Translations under genes and position numbers: made by a program
Notes under the pieces: model-generated
Databases searched by the model: none
What the model saw: only the letters and a program-made list of their open reading frames with translations
What the model was told of the DNA's origin: nothing
Shown here: positions 1 to 9,794 of the stretch, in pieces
Numbering within the stretch: the stretch's first letter is position 1
Layout of the letters: each line of letters starts with the position of its first letter
Source of the DNA: Dimargaris cristalligena
Taxonomy: Eukaryota > Kickxellomycota > Dimargaritomycetes > Dimargaritales > Dimargaritaceae
Assembly (NCBI GenBank): GCA_027576995.1
Contig: JANBQC010000229.1
Coordinates: forward strand, 2,320-40,797
Length of the DNA: 38,478 bases
Direction of reading: 5' to 3'

Positions 1-3000
1 CCAGTCAATTATATTACAGGTGTCCAGTGCGGTAGATGCTGTCATCTGACGGCGAATTCACCGCCCCTTCTCTGACTGAATCTTACCTTATCGCCGGCAC
101 TTTAAATATTAAACCTCGGTGAACCAGGCCCCGTCCCTCTGTCCACCTGCATCGCGTTGGGGTTATTTCGGCGACTGTTCGTTACCAAAAGTGGACGCCC
201 TTGGATTAATGTAGACTGCCCGATGAGACAGCAGCGGCCTGTAAAAAATATTGGGTGGAATAGGAGGATCCAGCATGATTAACAGAGCTGAGAAGCCGGA
301 GCCCAGCCGTAGTGTATGTGTGCGCGTGTGTGAATCACTATTACTGGATCAACTCTGATGCCTGGAACCCTGAGCTGGTCGTTGTTTACCCGTCTTCTCC
401 GCATTATGTTTTAGAATCTGCAGTTGAGCCACTGGTAAAAGGTCATCCAATCTATTTGGTGCTGACATGGGACGTTATTGTGCTAATCGTCCTGTACCGT
501 TGGCATTGTCCTCCATTTTCTCCCAACGCTAGCGGTACGAATGCCCTCCCCCCTCTCCATCACTCAGATTTCTATACACCGAAAGCTATTTTGATGTAGC
601 ACGGTCACGTAGTTTAACCTCTGGCCGGTCTTAACAACTCGGCCGTGCACCCGCGTGATCCCTTCCGGATTCTCGTCCAATCCCCTCACCAACTCGAGCA
701 CTTACCGCTGAGTTCTGTACGTCACTGTGCAGGTCGGGGTGACCAACCCCCAATCTCCCTCAGTCTCAATCCCAGCAATTAAGCCATCAGCTTAGATCAT
801 GGGCGGCGGTGACCCTGTTACATATATTTCTGCTTTTCGGGTCAGGATAATCCCGAAGTATGGGTGGGGAGTTGATTCCTCCGGATGTTGTCATTCCAGC
901 CATTCAATCACGAACGATAGATAGTATGATCAAATAAATATCTAATTTGTCCGCGACCTAGGTAGGTCACCCTGCATTCCATTTACGTTTTCTATTCAAT
1001 CCCGAGTCTATTCGACCCCCCCCAGCTCACCTCCTACAGATACCTGAAATCTGAAACAAAGGAGAAGATTGGTGAAAATAGCTCACCATACTTTACGCAG
1101 TGGTACAGCCAAGTGGCATTGCAATTCCAAATGACGGAGGGTCAATATTAAGCCACCAGACTATGTATGGGCTCGTTAAGGGCCCAAGTGGGCCAATTGG
1201 ACCGCTATGAATGTCGGTCCGCGAGAGTATTACGGCCGGTGGGGGGGGGGTGTCAGGATCCTCACCATTAAGTAGGGGTTAGCTTTACCCTTCCCAGGGC
1301 AAAGAAATGTGCACGAAATAGACATAGCTGGAATTACAATGACATCCCTAATTGGTCCTTGACGGATTCCCAGACCCATTTTCCCCATAAACTACACCCG
1401 CAATATAACAGCCATGACAACAACCGTAATAATAATTATGCAAGCTCACCTTATCATGTGTTCAGAGTCATACCTGGGTTTTGGTTTGAGTTCCAAATCG
1501 GATGACAGGAAAGCCCAATTGGGAGGTGGGGGATGACAGTGAAGCACACCTGTTGGCTAAGCCTTCGTGGTGCCAAATTTTTATCACATTAGGCATCCGT
1601 GATACTGACCATGGCGCTGTGGGAATTTACACGGCACTAATATCACATTTCAGCTCGAGTATCCGAGTTCTTACGGGTACTCGGCTAGTCTAACGTATAG
1701 TCGGCATTAGAGGATACCGGAGCAAGTATGGGGGCCGGGGCGAAATAATCAGGGTGGATGTAAGATGCTGGTCCTGGTACTGTGTCTAGTTGAGATATCG
1801 ACCTGGTTGGCTTTGCAGAATCTTTGAAAGCTACAGGGGTTTCCCAGGCGACTAGATATATATATTATAAAAGCTAATGTGCGATGGGTTCTACTTGCTT
1901 TGACGACCAGGGTTAACTCGATTCTCAAACCGGAAACCAGTCGGAGTAATTGGTCCACGAGCAACGTTCATAATGCCTATCGATTAGACACCGGCTATTG
2001 GTGGTTGATGTTGGTTCTTTACCTAGTATAAAGCTGCTGTAATCCGTGAAGTGATGTATATATATCCGTTGGCTACCATACATAGGTTTTATCCACCCAT
2101 TTATTATGCAATATTAAATTTTGGAGACACCTTCAATAACAGGAGTGGCCATGCCCTGGTAGAATGAAATTCTGCCGTTTTATTGCATCCGTTGCCTCAC
2201 CCATCTTGAAATGCCTAATAACAGACTAGTCGTCACACCTACCAGTATGCTTTCAAAACCCCACTCTAAACTATTTTTGAAATCATATAACCACCGAGCC
2301 TCCATCCTGCGCCCAGTAGGCATGGATGGGTTGAACATTTTCCAAGTTGCCTTTAGACTGATTGGCCTCGCATGAACAACGGAGGCTTGTGCTTGAACAT
2401 CGAAGAACTAGAGCTGAGGGACTGATATGTAAGCGTGGACTGCGACGAGGGGTAATGCATAATAATATAGTGTATCTCTGGCCTTTAAAAATGTAGTGGC
2501 CTGGGAAGGCCCAGGTACACCTCTATTGTATACTTAGAAAACCCGTGGCTTTAAATTAATTAATGAGCAGTAAAAGTAGATACTCTTAGTAGCGATTCAA
2601 CTACTAGCGGCAGGTAAAATAAATGTTCATATTGATGAGCAATCGCAAAACACAGTGCATATAATACAACTGGGGTTAACGTTAGGAAAGGTATGAAGTA
2701 AATGCGGAAAGTTGGTCATTAACGGTAAATTTAATGAATTGCCCTAAACAGAACAATTGCATCGTTATGATACTTTAAATGTTCAATATCACGGCCTTGG
2801 TGGTACAGGGGTCATTTAAAACAATTGCCCACGTCTGTTCCGCTAAATATATAGTCATTCTATCGTTTGTTTTTTTGGACCCTTCCCCTGAAATAAAATG
2901 GTTCCAACTGGAATGAGCAGTTGTCCATCATTTATACTGGTTGATCCAGGAACGAATGACTCATGTAAAATTCTGTTTCTGGAATAAATAAGCCACTAAT

Positions 3001-3467
3001 AATTCCGACCGATGTGAGGAGAGACCGGAAATGGGATCATCTCAAACCAAGCCCCTGCGTCCTAAGCGACATGGGATCTAATCTAGCACCAATAGTGTAA
3101 TGTACGATATGGTCTAGGTGATTTGGAGGACGGGGAGTCGATCCGGTTAACAAGTCTGTAGCCGATCTCAATTTGTGTTTACGGTTATAAATTGCATGAC
3201 TTATCTAAATCGGACTAAGTTCGGGCATCGAGACATAGATGTCCTTTTCTAGGGGCACAGCGTCACTGCTTTTGAAATTTGAGCTAAACTATAGTTTATG
3301 CGATCCAAATTTACTAAATCAGTTGAGATGGGGCACGGCCACGCCATAATGGCTTCATAACCAGCACCATCAGGAGTCGCTGTGGTGCAGGAGTCAATTA
3401 TGATTAAATTGGACTACCGACACGCGGAACTGGACAAACACAATTTGGTTAGCCCCGCGAAACCATC
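1..3467. other. gene-free stretch upstream of the CAP-domain gene
   Basis: No reading frame here has the length or codon character of the real genes in the window. The longest is about 95 codons, lacks a recognisable domain and is low in plausibility. The sequence is mixed in composition and CpG is present at ordinary frequency, unlike the block from 5.5 to 9.3 kb. A 10-nt G run lies near 1,241, and short AT-rich runs such as the one near 1,857 occur. A perfect ATGACTCAT (2,956-2,964) lies about 650 bp before the next gene. I see no tRNA, rRNA or transposon coding remnant. Confidence 0.6.
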
Positions 3468-3475
3468 TATAAAAG
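3468..3475 (+). promoter_or_regulatory. TATA box of the CAP-domain gene
   Basis: TATAAAAG lies 144 nt upstream of the ATG at 3,612, in a GC-moderate context and in the right orientation. It is followed by a pyrimidine-rich leader (cccctctcccgctgtcatcc) directly before the start codon. The spacing suits a short 5' untranslated region. No transcription start evidence is available. Confidence 0.5.
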
Positions 3476-3611
3476 TCACATCGGGCGCTCCTCCATTAAA
3501 TATAACCAACCATCAATTTCCAGGTTCGATTTCATCGTTCAAAGTTACTAAACCACTTCATCAAAACCGTCCATAAGCTGACATTTTTCCCCTCTCCCGC
3601 TGTCATCCACC

Positions 3612-4256
3612 ATGAAGAATCTCATTGCCATCTGCTGTATTCTGCTCGGCGCCAGCTCCTCGGCCCTCCCCGTCGATGCTGCCCCGGCTGTCCAGTCTGC
3701 CACTGGCATGCCTGTCACCAACCATGCCGGCCTCATGTGTCCTAAATTTAATGGCAGGCTCGAACTGCTTGCAGGTCCGCCCAAGGTGGGCGACAGTTTC
3801 TACCAAGTCTCTCCCAAGCCCCACCCGATTGATTCCGCTGCCCTCAAGCTGGAAGCCTCCTCAGCCCATCTGGCCCAGTGCTTCAACTTTGCCAACCAGG
3901 GTTGGGTGCTTAATATGGTCAACAACTACCGCGCCCGGGTGGGGTCCCCACCCGTCCAGTACAACTGGCAGCTGGAACGGATGGCCAATGACCACAGTGT
4001 CTACCAGTACAATGCCAACACCATGACCCACTACGATCCCGCCGGCGACTTGGGGACGCGCATGACCCGCATGGGTATCAACTGGCAGGCCATTGGCGAA
4101 AACGTGGCCTTTAACTACCCCGATGAGGGGTCCGTTATGGATGGCTGGCTTCGTTCCCCTGGCCACGAGCGCAATATTCGCAACCCCAGTTTCACCCAAA
4201 TGGGTGTGGCTCGTGTCGGCAATTACTGGACTCAGGTGTTCATGAGGACCTTTTAA
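3612..4256 (+). CDS. secreted CAP/SCP-domain (PR-1, YkwD-like) protein
   Basis: Single-exon gene of 214 residues. Residues 1 to about 23 form a signal peptide: a lysine near the start, a hydrophobic run (LIAICCILLGASSSAL), then a small-residue cleavage region ending VDA. A linker with Cys43 and Cys90 leads to a CAP domain (about 100-214). The four residues expected in the CAP cavity are visible: His140 (MTHYDP), Glu163 (IGENVA), Glu172 (PDEGSV) and His185 (SPGHERNI). The C-terminal strand is YWTQVFMRTF. The layout is closest to the bacterial-YkwD-like CAP proteins that many fungi secrete; known members bind sterols or lipids or act in defence and host interaction, but the role here is unknown. 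The ATG follows a TATA box by 144 nt, and AATAAA-like signals occur near 4,421. The gene is GC-rich compared with its surroundings. The family is clear; the function is open. Confidence 0.9.
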   Translation: MKNLIAICCILLGASSSALPVDAAPAVQSATGMPVTNHAGLMCPKFNGRLELLAGPPKVGDSFYQVSPKPHPIDSAALKLEASSAHLAQCFNFANQGWVLNMVNNYRARVGSPPVQYNWQLERMANDHSVYQYNANTMTHYDPAGDLGTRMTRMGINWQAIGENVAFNYPDEGSVMDGWLRSPGHERNIRNPSFTQMGVARVGNYWTQVFMRTF

Positions 4257-5285
4257 TCGCATTCGGGAGCTAATGCTCAGCAGTGCTAATAGCACAGTGG
4301 GCCAGGTGGGGCGTGTTCTTACTAGGCGGTCGAGCGACCCACCTATTCCACTCCAGGTTTTATTTTCGAATATATCTCACTATTAGTCTCGTCCTCTAGT
4401 TTTCTTCATTTTTATATAAAATAAAATACACTAATAACCCCATTAACTGCAATTTTAATCATCAGGGGGGTTATACAATGATAGTACAGCTTTATAAAGA
4501 CTTTATTTATATCTTTAGACATGTTGTGGTTGTACTTAATACCACAAGATAATATAGCCTGATAACCTTATCAGGGCCGGCTGGAGAAGTAACAGTCCGG
4601 TGATAAAACTAGCTAACTATAGGAAAACACGCACTCAGCGGGAACGATTCTTATCTGATCTTCAGACAGGGACAACTAGGCAACCGGGGATCACTCAAGG
4701 ATCCCTCTAGTGCGCGGCGGATAAGGCAAAATGACGACGTGGATAGAACAAGACCGGGGATCGAAATAAAACTGAATAGTAAACTATACTCATGTAAAAA
4801 CTGCTTGTCTTTAATTTAAGAGAATGCCCAACGGGTATTTATATAAAATGGAACATAGTGACTTACTGGTGCTATGATGGTACTAGATAATAGAATATTG
4901 AAGGCCACCAATGTTGGCGGCTTTGGAGGTGCAAAGGCTGGGGATATGCCCCAGACTTCTATAACTAGAACATCCTCGATCTACGAATAATACTATGAAT
5001 ATTGAATAATGGAAAGGTGGCCTATAAATAGATAAGAAAAGATGAAGACTGACCTTCAGTGATGTTCTTCATCTTTTCTAAACTAAAAATAGTTTGGCCG
5101 GGATATAATACCAAAGATTAAGTAGGCCCGGCCACAACAACCAAGTGCCCCAGAGTTTCTACGATTGCTTACATCAAATCTCGCTAAAGAATCAAAACCG
5201 GCACTTAAATAGACAAATGTGTTAGGCTTGATATGATTTTGCCGCGACGACAGTAACCAGCTGATTTAGTTTCATCAAACCAAGC
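4257..5285. other. gene-free AT-rich stretch with one hairpin
   Basis: After the polyadenylation-like AT-rich tail of the CAP gene (4,410-4,430) no coding frame is seen. CpG is moderately frequent up to about 4.75 kb and falls off towards 5.3 kb, where the repeated block begins. The only structured element noticed is the 14-bp inverted repeat at 5,035-5,079. Confidence 0.5.
5035..5079. repeat. perfect 14-bp inverted repeat (hairpin)
   Basis: AGAAAAGATGAAGA at 5,035-5,048 is the exact reverse complement of TCTTCATCTTTTCT at 5,066-5,079, with a 17-nt loop. The loop itself contains a small CTGA...TCAG inverted pair. It stands alone between genes, next to the start of the duplicated block. It could be a structured transcript end, the tip of a decayed inverted-repeat element, or chance. 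Confidence 0.6.
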
Positions 5286-5835
5286 ATGCCAGTTTATGGT
5301 TGGTTATTGGCGTTTGGCGAGAAAAAATGGAAATATAACTTTACTGTTTTATATGTTTACTATCAATGGTCTCGAAATGAGCCTTAAGGTATATTGGATA
5401 GGAGTGATAAACAAATATGGTATTTTTTGTGACTTAAACATGGACTTCTAAAATAGAATGTCACTTTGGCCGAAGGCAAATGTCATGGAAGGGAGTTCTC
5501 CCAGATTCCACAATACCACGGTGTAAAGATTAAACTGGCAGGTTCCTATCAGTAGGATTATATTGGGGGCCAGGCTAGATTAATCAATGTTGCAAGGGTC
5601 CAACTTCTAATTAGAAAAAGGGCCAAACAATAGCTGGGGCATTGTATTTTTAAGTGTGCACTATACACCCCAGTTGGCTAAAGTTCAAAAAATAAAGTTA
5701 GGCCAGGCATATGAAGGGAGTTCACCATTTAGCAGGCACCAACCTTTACCAATCATAGTGGGTTATATTTTCAAAGCAATGTCTCAGATAAAAAGCTAAT
5801 GACCCTATTAACAACCACTTGGCTAAGTTATGTCA

Positions 5836-5861
5836 TTTAGAAGGGGTATAAAAACGAGCAC
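5836..5861 (+). promoter_or_regulatory. conserved TATA-like core element, copy 1
   Basis: A 26-nt stretch containing GGGGTATAAAAACGAGC is identical to 23,912-23,937 in copy 2. It keeps one of the very few CpG dinucleotides left in copy 1. The TATAAAAA core and its invariance suggest a core promoter, but the transcript it would drive is unknown. The peptide pseudogene starts 1.3 kb further on and has its own nearer TATA-like site. Confidence 0.4.
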
Positions 5862-6008
5862 TAGCAAGGTTTCACAGTTTAATCCTTAGCTTCTATACTG
5901 CCACCAATGGGGAAGAAGTATTGGGGCTTTGAGTACAAGGTATCACTAAGAGCATATAGTTGAAGGACTATAAATTACCCAACAATGGGCTAGGATTTTC
6001 ACTGTATA

Positions 6009-6595
6009 ATTGAGCTGTTGCCTGGGTTAGCCACTCTTAGTCCATCAAGAGTCCCAAGGATAGGCTTCTAACAGTAGATGGGGCTCAGGCTAAGCCAAGC
6101 AGGTCCTAATGTTAGGCGGGGGGCACAGTACTAGCTAATAAAGGCTTAGGTGATTGGATATGCAAGGGACATGCAGCAGGCATACTTACTAGTTAGTACA
6201 AGGGGGGTGAACATATATAGAGTTTATTGGGGTAAACTAGGGAGGTAAGAATAAGCTGCCATCTAACTGGTCCCAAGGGGGCCCAGTTATATATATGCAG
6301 GGACAACTCCAGAGGGAGGTCCCAAGGGAAGACTATGGGCAACTAAGGTATATAGTAAAAATAGGCCAACCAGATGGCTATTAGTATCTGGAAGACTCTC
6401 ATGGTAACAGGAAGAGTCTTTGGATCAGCAGGTTGAGTAATTAGTATGAAGAGCTGGAGTCTGGGAGGGGAAGGATTATATGATATAGGGTAATCCCATA
6501 GTACTGGGGTGACTATGGGAAGGTTAATATGGCACTATAATGCCTAAAAAGGGCAGACAGAATAGTGTCTGGATTAAGGTGGATTAGTAGGGCTG
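6009..6595. mobile_element. about 590-bp insertion in copy 1, unclassified
   Basis: Copy 2 runs directly from CACTGTATC to sequence that matches copy 1 only from about 6,596, so copy 1 contains an extra segment of about 590 bp. The edges are approximate. Its right half (6,363-6,600) resembles 8,839-9,080 at roughly 65-70% over its best part. This suggests a repetitive element present at least twice. No open reading frame or terminal inverted repeat was seen. A deletion in copy 2 is the alternative explanation. Confidence 0.4.
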
Positions 6596-6600
6596 ACACA
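6363..6600 (+). repeat. diverged direct repeat, partner of 8,839-9,080
   Basis: Shares with the partner the order of short matches AGGCnAnCCAGAT, AGAAGACTCT/GGAAGACTCT, TCTnTGGATC, a GTACTnn...TAATATGG/TGATATGG segment and CTAATAA/CCTAAAA. Divergence is high and there are small gaps. Neither copy is coding in any frame. Likely relics of the same unclassified element. Confidence 0.4.
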
Positions 6601-6894
6601 AGCCACCATGAACTACAGATCATTACATTCTAATGACCATATGAACCACCAATACTGTAGTTGGTTTGGGCTCTTGGCCATTAAATAATGTGTCAGCTGC
6701 AAGCATTAGGGTCATAAAAGAAATGGGTATAAGAGGCAGTTATGCACTGCCTTGGCAATAAGATTGGGTGGCACCATGGTTGAATCTGGGTTACTGCTTA
6801 TAGGACCATACTCTTAGTTAAATAGGTCCAATTGCCCTTGAATAATGGTGATTGTTCAAGGGACCCTTATTGAAGGAACTAATTTGTAATAACC

Positions 6895-6922
6895 CCCCCC
6901 CACACACACACACAAACACACA
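6895..6922 (+). repeat. C-run and CA microsatellite
   Basis: A run of C is followed by CACACACACACACAAACACACA. Copy 2 has only a short C run at the matching place (near 24,386), so the CA tract expanded after the copies separated. It lies just upstream of the pseudogene's leader. Confidence 0.8.
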
Positions 6923-6972
6923 AGTTTACTTCTCTACTAATTTACCTGATGGTCAAGGCAAGTAGAGGTTAC

Positions 6973-6979
6973 TATAAAT
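6973..6979 (+). promoter_or_regulatory. TATA-like site of the peptide pseudogene
   Basis: TATAAAT lies 198 nt upstream of the pseudogene ATG at 7,171. The homologous place in copy 2 reads TATATATC (24,451), also 198 nt before its ATG. Position conservation supports a promoter, but this is inference. Confidence 0.35.
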
Positions 6980-7170
6980 TCACAACCCTCACCTACTATC
7001 CTGTATTCTACCATCCATCACATTCTCTCAACTTCATTAGCCAGTACTTCATACACCATACCCACTGATCTGTTTTCTAATATCCCTACTTCATTACATC
7101 CCCAATTTTCATACACCAACTCATTGGTTTTATTTCTAGCATGCTCACCCATACCTTTTTATCAAAGAAT

Positions 7171-7413
7171 ATGTTTCCCAAATTTACACTACTGCTTATC
7201 CTACCTTTTCTTATCACTCCAATTCAATTTCAGTCCACTCTTCCCTCTAAATATATGCCTGCAAAAGGTATTGTGATACCCCAACTTCCACTATTATGAA
7301 AGTCCCCTAAATTCTATGTCGACAAGAAATCTGGGAAAAATATCTTTCAAAAAAAACCCAGCATGATGGATGCCATCAAACAGGGCATACAAAAACTTGC
7401 TGGCCAAGGGTAA
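7171..7413 (+). pseudogene. broken copy of the small secreted cationic peptide gene
   Basis: Same length (243 nt, no gaps) as the intact gene at 24,649-24,891. The first 15 residues (MFPKFTLLLILPFLI) are identical. Codon 43 is TGA (7,297-7,299) where copy 2 has CGA (Arg), so the reading frame stops before the conserved basic C-terminal half. The loss is a C-to-T change at a CpG, the same change that dominates the rest of this copy. Downstream of the stop the frame remains readable to TAA at 7,411, and the C-terminal helix region is still similar but less basic (two Lys and one Arg are Gln). This suggests recent loss or residual constraint. A read-through product is possible but unsupported. 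Confidence 0.8.
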
Positions 7414-7557
7414 CCCAGGCAGCCAAGCATATAAATCATACTGGATTGGTTTTATTTTATAATGTCTGTATTTATTTGTTTTTTCTGTGACTCTCCATCT
7501 CATTATAATACTAGCACTACCATACCCCCTCAACACCTTAGTTAATTTTTATACTTA

Positions 7558-7633
7558 CTTTATACTACACATTAGCATATTATTATGAGAGTTCATTTTT
7601 CTTCTTTCCTCAGTTGGGGCCTCCACTGATTAG
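7558..7633 (+). other. 76-nt near-invariant block in copy 1
   Basis: Matches 25,039-25,114 at 74 of 76 positions, while the surrounding repeat is about 75-80% identical. It contains CATTATTATGAGA-like AT-rich sequence, then a pyrimidine tract ending TTCTTTCCTCAG and followed by TTGGGGCC, which is an excellent 3' splice site in form. It lies 145 nt after the peptide reading frame. It may be the acceptor of an untranslated exon or a non-coding RNA exon. It has no CpG, so lack of deamination alone could explain part of the conservation. Confidence 0.5.
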
Positions 7634-8281
7634 TTACTGCATATAAATTCGTTAATAAACCCAGTGATACTGCTTTCTATATTACTTTTACCTTGAGTAT
7701 TTCGACTGCATGCTAGGCCTATTTAAGGAACCCTTTTTAATATTGGTGTGACCATATGTCCTATGTATGTTGGACTTTTAACCCTGGCATGTACTGCCTC
7801 TATTTACCAGCATCACAATTGAATTAACATCTTAAATGTATTAGTACTCAGAAGCTGGTTTCATTGGCCCATACCCATGACTCTGGGACATTAGTAAGCA
7901 GCAGTTCAAACTAATTATATATATATATATGAAGGGACTACAGCTATACCCACCTCAAAACTAACCTTCAAATACAAGATCATAGTTTGACCTTGACAAC
8001 AAATAGATGAAGTATCTCTTAGAATTCTGTATTAAAGCTATCCCTGAGCAAATATCACGTATTTTAACACTGCAGTCTGTCTGGGCCAACAATAGTCAAT
8101 TTCAGCTCAATTTTGGTCAAAGTATCTTGGATATTTTTTAGTGAAATGTGTCACTTAATAGAGTGTACCCCTTTTTACATGCAGTATTATGCCCAGGAGT
8201 TCCCCCCCTTTATAGGGTGGATCTTAGTTAATAAATTATACACCTTGGGGATGCCCATGTAACAGTGCCTCTTGTTTAGAT

Positions 8282-8483
8282 TGTTACATATTATTTTGGC
8301 AAAATGGGAAAGGGGTATATATATATGTAATCAGTTTATTATGTAGGATGTAGAAGTGGGAAAGAGCCTCCCAGAGCAAGAGAGGGATGGGGGCGGTTGG
8401 TTTTAATAACCAATGACAGGGAAAATCTTCCCATCATGCTGTGTGTCATGCTGGGCCTACTATTAGCTAAGTGGACTGTTACA
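8282..8483. mobile_element. 202-bp insertion with TG...CA ends and AGAT duplication
   Basis: Copy 2 lacks this segment: its sequence passes from CTTGTTT directly to GGCCCGTAAGCCC (25,844-25,858), matching copy 1 on either side. In copy 1 the segment starts TGTTACA and ends TGTTACA, and it is flanked by AGAT at 8,278-8,281 and 8,484-8,487. TG...CA ends with a 4-bp direct duplication fit a solo long terminal repeat. The short length and lack of internal coding sequence also fit a small non-autonomous element. The empty site in copy 2 makes an insertion more likely than a deletion. Confidence 0.55.
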
Positions 8484-8562
8484 AGATCATAAGCCCAAGA
8501 AGATTTTCCAATATTTTAATATTTAGTTTCAGTCTAATCCCATGTGCTTTATATAGTACCAT

Positions 8563-9780
8563 CTGAGTATATCATACTTAACTATCAGTGGTAGATAACA
8601 AATCCCACCCATAATTAATCCAATAAACTGTTGTATATCCTACATTTATCTGGTCAGTATGATAAGTCCTGTCCCAAGGTAGACCCTATAGCTAAAATGA
8701 CTATTTATGAATTACAATTTAAGTTTCTTAACTTAGGTTATTACCTAGAAGGCAATATAGTGAGTTCCCAAATCACTACAAATGTATTTATTTTCAAAGA
8801 CAGTACAGTGGAGCTGTCTAGAAAGAAATACTAAAGAGGCTAGCCAGATTCAATTGTCATCCAGAAGACTCTGCTGGAAACAGAGAGGTCTCTGGATCCA
8901 CACTTAAGTGTATAGGGCAGAATCTGTTAGTAGTAACTAGAGGGGTAAACATGGTGATCCTCATGGTAGTAGGTATTGTCATAAAGTGATATGGTACACT
9001 AATGTCTAATAAGTTTTGAGTTATTCAGGAGAATCTTGGCTAGAATAAGTATTTAGGGTTGGCTGGTGTAATAGTCTATAAAGTTTTAATCAGCTTAAAT
9101 ATTTGAATAGTCTTCCAGATTCCTCTGCATAATTCAGTAACATTTGATTAGTTTAAAATAATTTTTCTACTTCATTTCTTTGCAGTCCATCTAGAACTTA
9201 TTTTTATTGATAAATGGCAAGTCAAAGAAAGGCATACTTTATTATTTGGTCCCTTTTAATATTATACTTCTTATAAAGAAGGCTGTGGTGGTATTGAGCA
9301 GTATGGGGCTACTATCTACTGCTAGTTGACGTTCCTTAGGCTGTGATTAAAAATAAGCAATTGGCCTGATAAGTACTTACAATTAAGGAGTACTTTGAAA
9401 TGAGATAAGTCCCCCAAAGCCTATATTGATTAACCACTGATGTGGGCAAATTTATTCCCAGACTATTCAGTTTGCGTTGCTGTCAATTGAGTAGATGGGC
9501 TTTGGTCTTATAACTCCGCAGGTACCTGTGCGAAATCTACTGGCAGCTTGGGCTGGGAGGACTGTGGTAACCAATAGCAAGATTGGTTAGGCATTAACAG
9601 CCAAATATCGGTTGGGTGAGGGGTTATATTAATGGGCCCGCGGGCATTGTGCTATGACCTATTCAAAAGTAAGGAGAGATTCCCTCCTGAGCAGACCGAG
9701 TTATAGACAGTATTTTAAAATATGGGGGTTTTTTTAATATGACGTGCCGCTCACCTTCTAATAGGCCCATCCACGGTGTG
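8563..9780. other. CpG-poor gene-free stretch before the AROM promoter
   Basis: Only scattered CpG dinucleotides remain up to about 9,320, after which ordinary CpG frequency returns. The longest open frame (8,631-8,834) is 67 codons, starts at a non-ATG codon and has no recognisable domain. The segment 8,839-9,080 is a diverged repeat of 6,363-6,600. Nothing else is identifiable. Confidence 0.5.
8839..9080 (+). repeat. diverged direct repeat, partner of 6,363-6,600
   Basis: Second occurrence of the unclassified repeated segment. It lies outside the duplicated block, which indicates that the segment moved independently of that duplication. Translation in all frames gives stops; a passing resemblance to a retrotransposon RNase H region was not good enough to use. 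Confidence 0.4.
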
Positions 9781-9794
9781 GACTATGGGGATGA

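Larger units (their letters stand above)
5286..8562 (+). repeat. copy 1 of a dispersed direct repeat, CpG-decayed
   Basis: Aligns by eye with 23,359-25,918 in the same orientation. Homology begins at ATGCCAGTTTATG in both copies and ends near 8,562 and 25,918. Identity is roughly 75-80% over much of the length but very uneven. Copy 1 has two extra segments, about 6,009-6,595 and 8,282-8,483, absent from copy 2. Copy 1 has almost no CpG: sites that are CG in copy 2 are mostly TG or CA here. It holds a broken version of the small secreted peptide gene. No transposase, reverse transcriptase or integrase motif could be recognised, so I call it a repeat rather than a named element. Confidence 0.8.

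Noticed and set aside
2936..2947. ACTGGTTGATCC, as at the 5' end of 18S rRNA
   Set aside because: Only a dozen bases match and the following sequence is not small-subunit rRNA; chance similarity.
5926..5960. Short ATG-initiated frame before a GTATC donor-like site in copy 1
   Set aside because: Copy 2 has no ATG there and an in-frame stop; the ATG itself comes from CpG decay.
8855..9075. Possible retrotransposon RNase H-like translation
   Set aside because: A few residues in order recalled the copia RNase H region, but stops occur and the catalytic pattern is absent in both copies of the repeat.
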